Positions 5,301 to 6,231 of a stretch of 6,231 bases of DNA are shown one piece after another. Position 1 is the first letter of the stretch; each line of letters starts with the position of its first letter. Origin of the DNA: Nitrospira sp. (lineage in GTDB: Bacteria; Nitrospirota; JACRHL01). Below the pieces are notes generated by a model, which saw only the letters and a program-made list of their open reading frames with translations, did no database searches and had not been told where the DNA came from. The position numbers were made by a program, and so were the translations under genes. Where the stretch lies: NCBI GenBank assembly GCA_026994095.1, contig JALWRU010000221.1, forward strand, positions 1-6,231. Direction: 5' to 3'.

Positions 5301-6231
5301 GGCTGATTTCGCCGCCGCCCCATCACGATATCTATTCCATTGAAGATCTGGCCCAGTTGATCTACGACTTGAAGAACGCCAATCCCACCGCCGAGATCAG
5401 CGTCAAGCTGGTGGCCGAGGTGGGGGTGGGCACCATTGCCGCCGGAGTGGCCAAGGGCCATGCGGACCATATCCTCATTGCCGGTCACGACGGCGGTACC
5501 GGGGCGTCGCCTCTGTCGAGTGTGCGCCACGCCGGTTCCCCCTGGGAGTTGGGGCTGGCCGAAACCCAGCAGGTGTTGGTGATGAACGACCTGCGCGGGC
5601 GGGTGCGCATGCAGACCGACGGTCAGCTTAAAACCGGTCGCGATGTGGTCATCGGGGCGCTGTTAGGGGCCGATGAGTTTGGCTTCTCCACCGCGCCCCT
5701 GGTGGCCTCCGGCTGCATCATGATGCGCAAATGCCACTTGAATACCTGCCCGGTGGGGATCGCTACGCAGGATGAAGAACTGCGCAAGAAATTCACCGGC
5801 ACGCCGGAGCATGTGGTCAACTTCTTCCACTTTATCGCGCAAGATGTGCGTGAAATCATGGCACAGGCCGGGGTACGGACCTTCCATGAACTGGTCGGTC
5901 GGGTGGACCTGTTGGATACCCGCAAGGCGGTGGATCACTGGAAGACGGAAGGGCTGGACCTGAGCCCGATCCTGCATCAGCCGGAAGTGGGCGACGACAT
6001 TCCGATACGGCACACCCGTGCCCAGGACCACGGCATTGACGACATTCTCGACCGTCAGTTGATTACCCTGTGCAAGGAGGCGCTGGAGAACGGCACGCCG
6101 GTCTCCCACACCTTGCCCATGCGCAACATCCACCGCACGGTGGGCACTATGCTCGGGTATGAAGTGACCCAGCGCTACGGTGTTGAAGGGCTTCCAGAGG
6201 ACACCATTCACCTGCGGTTTGAGGGCAGTGC
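2354..6231 (+). CDS. gltB: Glutamate synthase, large (alpha) subunit; 3' end missing
   Basis: GltB transfers the amide nitrogen of glutamine to 2-oxoglutarate, giving two glutamates; with glutamine synthetase it forms the main ammonia-assimilation cycle. The window holds 1292 codons of about 1500. Class II amidotransferase domain (about 17-430): nucleophile Cys17 in HDACGIGF, exposed by removing the first 16 residues; glutamine-binding Arg in HQRYSTNTFPSWG (223-235); oxyanion-hole Asn246-Gly247 in HNGEINT. The central domain covers about 460-760. The FMN-binding synthase barrel (about 820-1190) has TGAMSFGSIS (874-883), KPGEGGQLPGHKV (956-968), SPPPHHDIYS (986-995), VKLVAEVGVGTIA (1017-1029) and AGHDGGTGASP (1043-1053). 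Cys1121, Cys1127 and Cys1132 form the C-x5-C-x4-C 3Fe-4S site. The C-terminal beta-helix begins near 1225 and is cut by the window edge. The NADPH-type enzyme needs GltD, expected downstream; a ferredoxin-type enzyme cannot be excluded. No frameshift or internal stop was seen. Confidence 0.97.
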   Translation, partial: MPSPKSLYRPETEHDACGIGFVAHIKGIASHSMVQDGLAILNNLTHRGAVGSDPDSGDGAGILLQVPDKFLRKVVDFELPEVGTYGVGVVFLPQDSDQRAQCEALIEQYVANERLTFIGWRDVPTDSTGIGPIALSEEPVIRQFFVGGNGLEDNSLERKLYIIRKSVERVVRALPISQARYFYVPTLSCRTLVYKGQLMAHQVDTYFPDLKDPDLVTAISLVHQRYSTNTFPSWGLAQPFRFVAHNGEINTVAGNRKWMTAREASLESGRFGRDINKLFPIIEPDKSDSASFDNVLELLVMAGRPLPHAAMMMIPEAWGRHDEMPQDRRDFYEFHAKLIEPWDGPAAMAFTDGRLVGATLDRNGLRPARYVVTKDDRIIMGSEVGVLDIPASQVVRKWRLQPGRMFLVDTVQGRIINDVELKQELAAAKPYGRWLKSNQLHLAGLELNPVVTTLSGDDLVTQQRAFAYTQEDLDVMIGPMAQQGMEPLASMGNDAALAVLSEKPQLLYSYFKQLFAQVTNPAIDPIREEIVMSLGMALGAEQNLLRVNPKSARRVRLESPILTNRELAVMCAVEMDGLHSTTLPMLYPVADGAEGLKAAVDDLCMKADEALRNGCTMLILSDRNVSKEMAAIPSLLATAAVHNHLIKEGLRTRAGFVIESGEARETMHCALLIGYGAGAVNPYLALDTVAALVTSGQLPNISVDDAQRNYVKGINKGLLKIMSKMGISTVQSYRGAQVFEAIGLSSELIDAYFCGTPSQLEGIGLPTLAEDCARRHQQAYPSRVVNELALPNEGQYQWRRGGEVHQLTPRVVALLQEAVKRNSYEVYREYADTVNDSSQKLAALRGLLAFKFSGEPIPIEEVEPASEIVKRFATGAMSFGSISKEAHENLAIAMNRLGGRSNTGEGGEDADRFTRDDNGDLRRSSIKQVASGRFGVTSHYLANADQIQIKISQGAKPGEGGQLPGHKVNEVIAKVRYSTPGVGLISPPPHHDIYSIEDLAQLIYDLKNANPTAEISVKLVAEVGVGTIAAGVAKGHADHILIAGHDGGTGASPLSSVRHAGSPWELGLAETQQVLVMNDLRGRVRMQTDGQLKTGRDVVIGALLGADEFGFSTAPLVASGCIMMRKCHLNTCPVGIATQDEELRKKFTGTPEHVVNFFHFIAQDVREIMAQAGVRTFHELVGRVDLLDTRKAVDHWKTEGLDLSPILHQPEVGDDIPIRHTRAQDHGIDDILDRQLITLCKEALENGTPVSHTLPMRNIHRTVGTMLGYEVTQRYGVEGLPEDTIHLRFEGS

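Noticed and set aside
5663..6211. Minus-strand open frame of 182 codons and similar frames inside gltB
   Set aside because: All lie antisense to well-conserved glutamate synthase sequence and have no coding signature of their own.

Overview
The window is a GC-rich bacterial chromosome segment with two divergent metabolic blocks around an intergenic region of about 430 bases. On the minus strand lies a pyrimidine operon, transcribed pyrR -> pyrB -> pyrC. On the plus strand is the first five-sixths or so of gltB, the glutamate synthase large subunit, which runs off the right edge. pyrC runs off the left edge. There is no sign of mobile elements, CRISPR, tRNA or rRNA. The gene set suggests a Gram-negative bacterium, perhaps a proteobacterium. 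However, PyrR and PyrB read more like the Bacillus/deltaproteobacterial type than the Pseudomonas type, so I do not name a genus.

Minus strand (1-1984). A good sigma70-type promoter (TTGACG, 18-base spacer, TATACT) lies just upstream of pyrR and predicts a 5' leader of only about 50 nt. pyrR and pyrB overlap by 4 bases (ATGA), and pyrB and pyrC overlap by 8 bases, so the three genes should be co-transcribed and translationally coupled. PyrB (aspartate carbamoyltransferase) and PyrC (dihydroorotase) catalyse consecutive steps of UMP synthesis. PyrR is the uridine-nucleotide-sensing regulator and uracil phosphoribosyltransferase.

The most notable signal is in the pyrR leader (1962-1929, minus). 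It contains an essentially complete PyrR-binding RNA hairpin of the kind known from Bacillus pyr attenuators: a lower stem, a 5'-side bulge, an upper stem, and the hexaloop CAGUGA within a match to RUCCNGNGAGGY. The 3' strand of the lower stem is AAGGA, the apparent Shine-Dalgarno of pyrR, 6 nt before its ATG. No terminator fits between hairpin and start codon. The simplest reading is that UMP/UTP-bound PyrR stabilises the hairpin, hides the ribosome binding site and represses translation of its own operon. PyrR keeps the residues that I recall being tied to RNA binding in the B. subtilis protein.

Plus strand (about 2030-6231). gltB most likely begins at a TTG codon (2354) behind a strong AAGGAG site. 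Its product has an N-terminal glutamine amidotransferase domain with a nucleophilic Cys17 exposed by propeptide removal, a central domain, an FMN-binding synthase barrel with a 3Fe-4S cysteine motif, and the start of the C-terminal beta-helix domain. It assimilates ammonia via glutamine and 2-oxoglutarate. Its upstream region is long and can form GC-rich hairpins, but I recognise no known riboswitch there.
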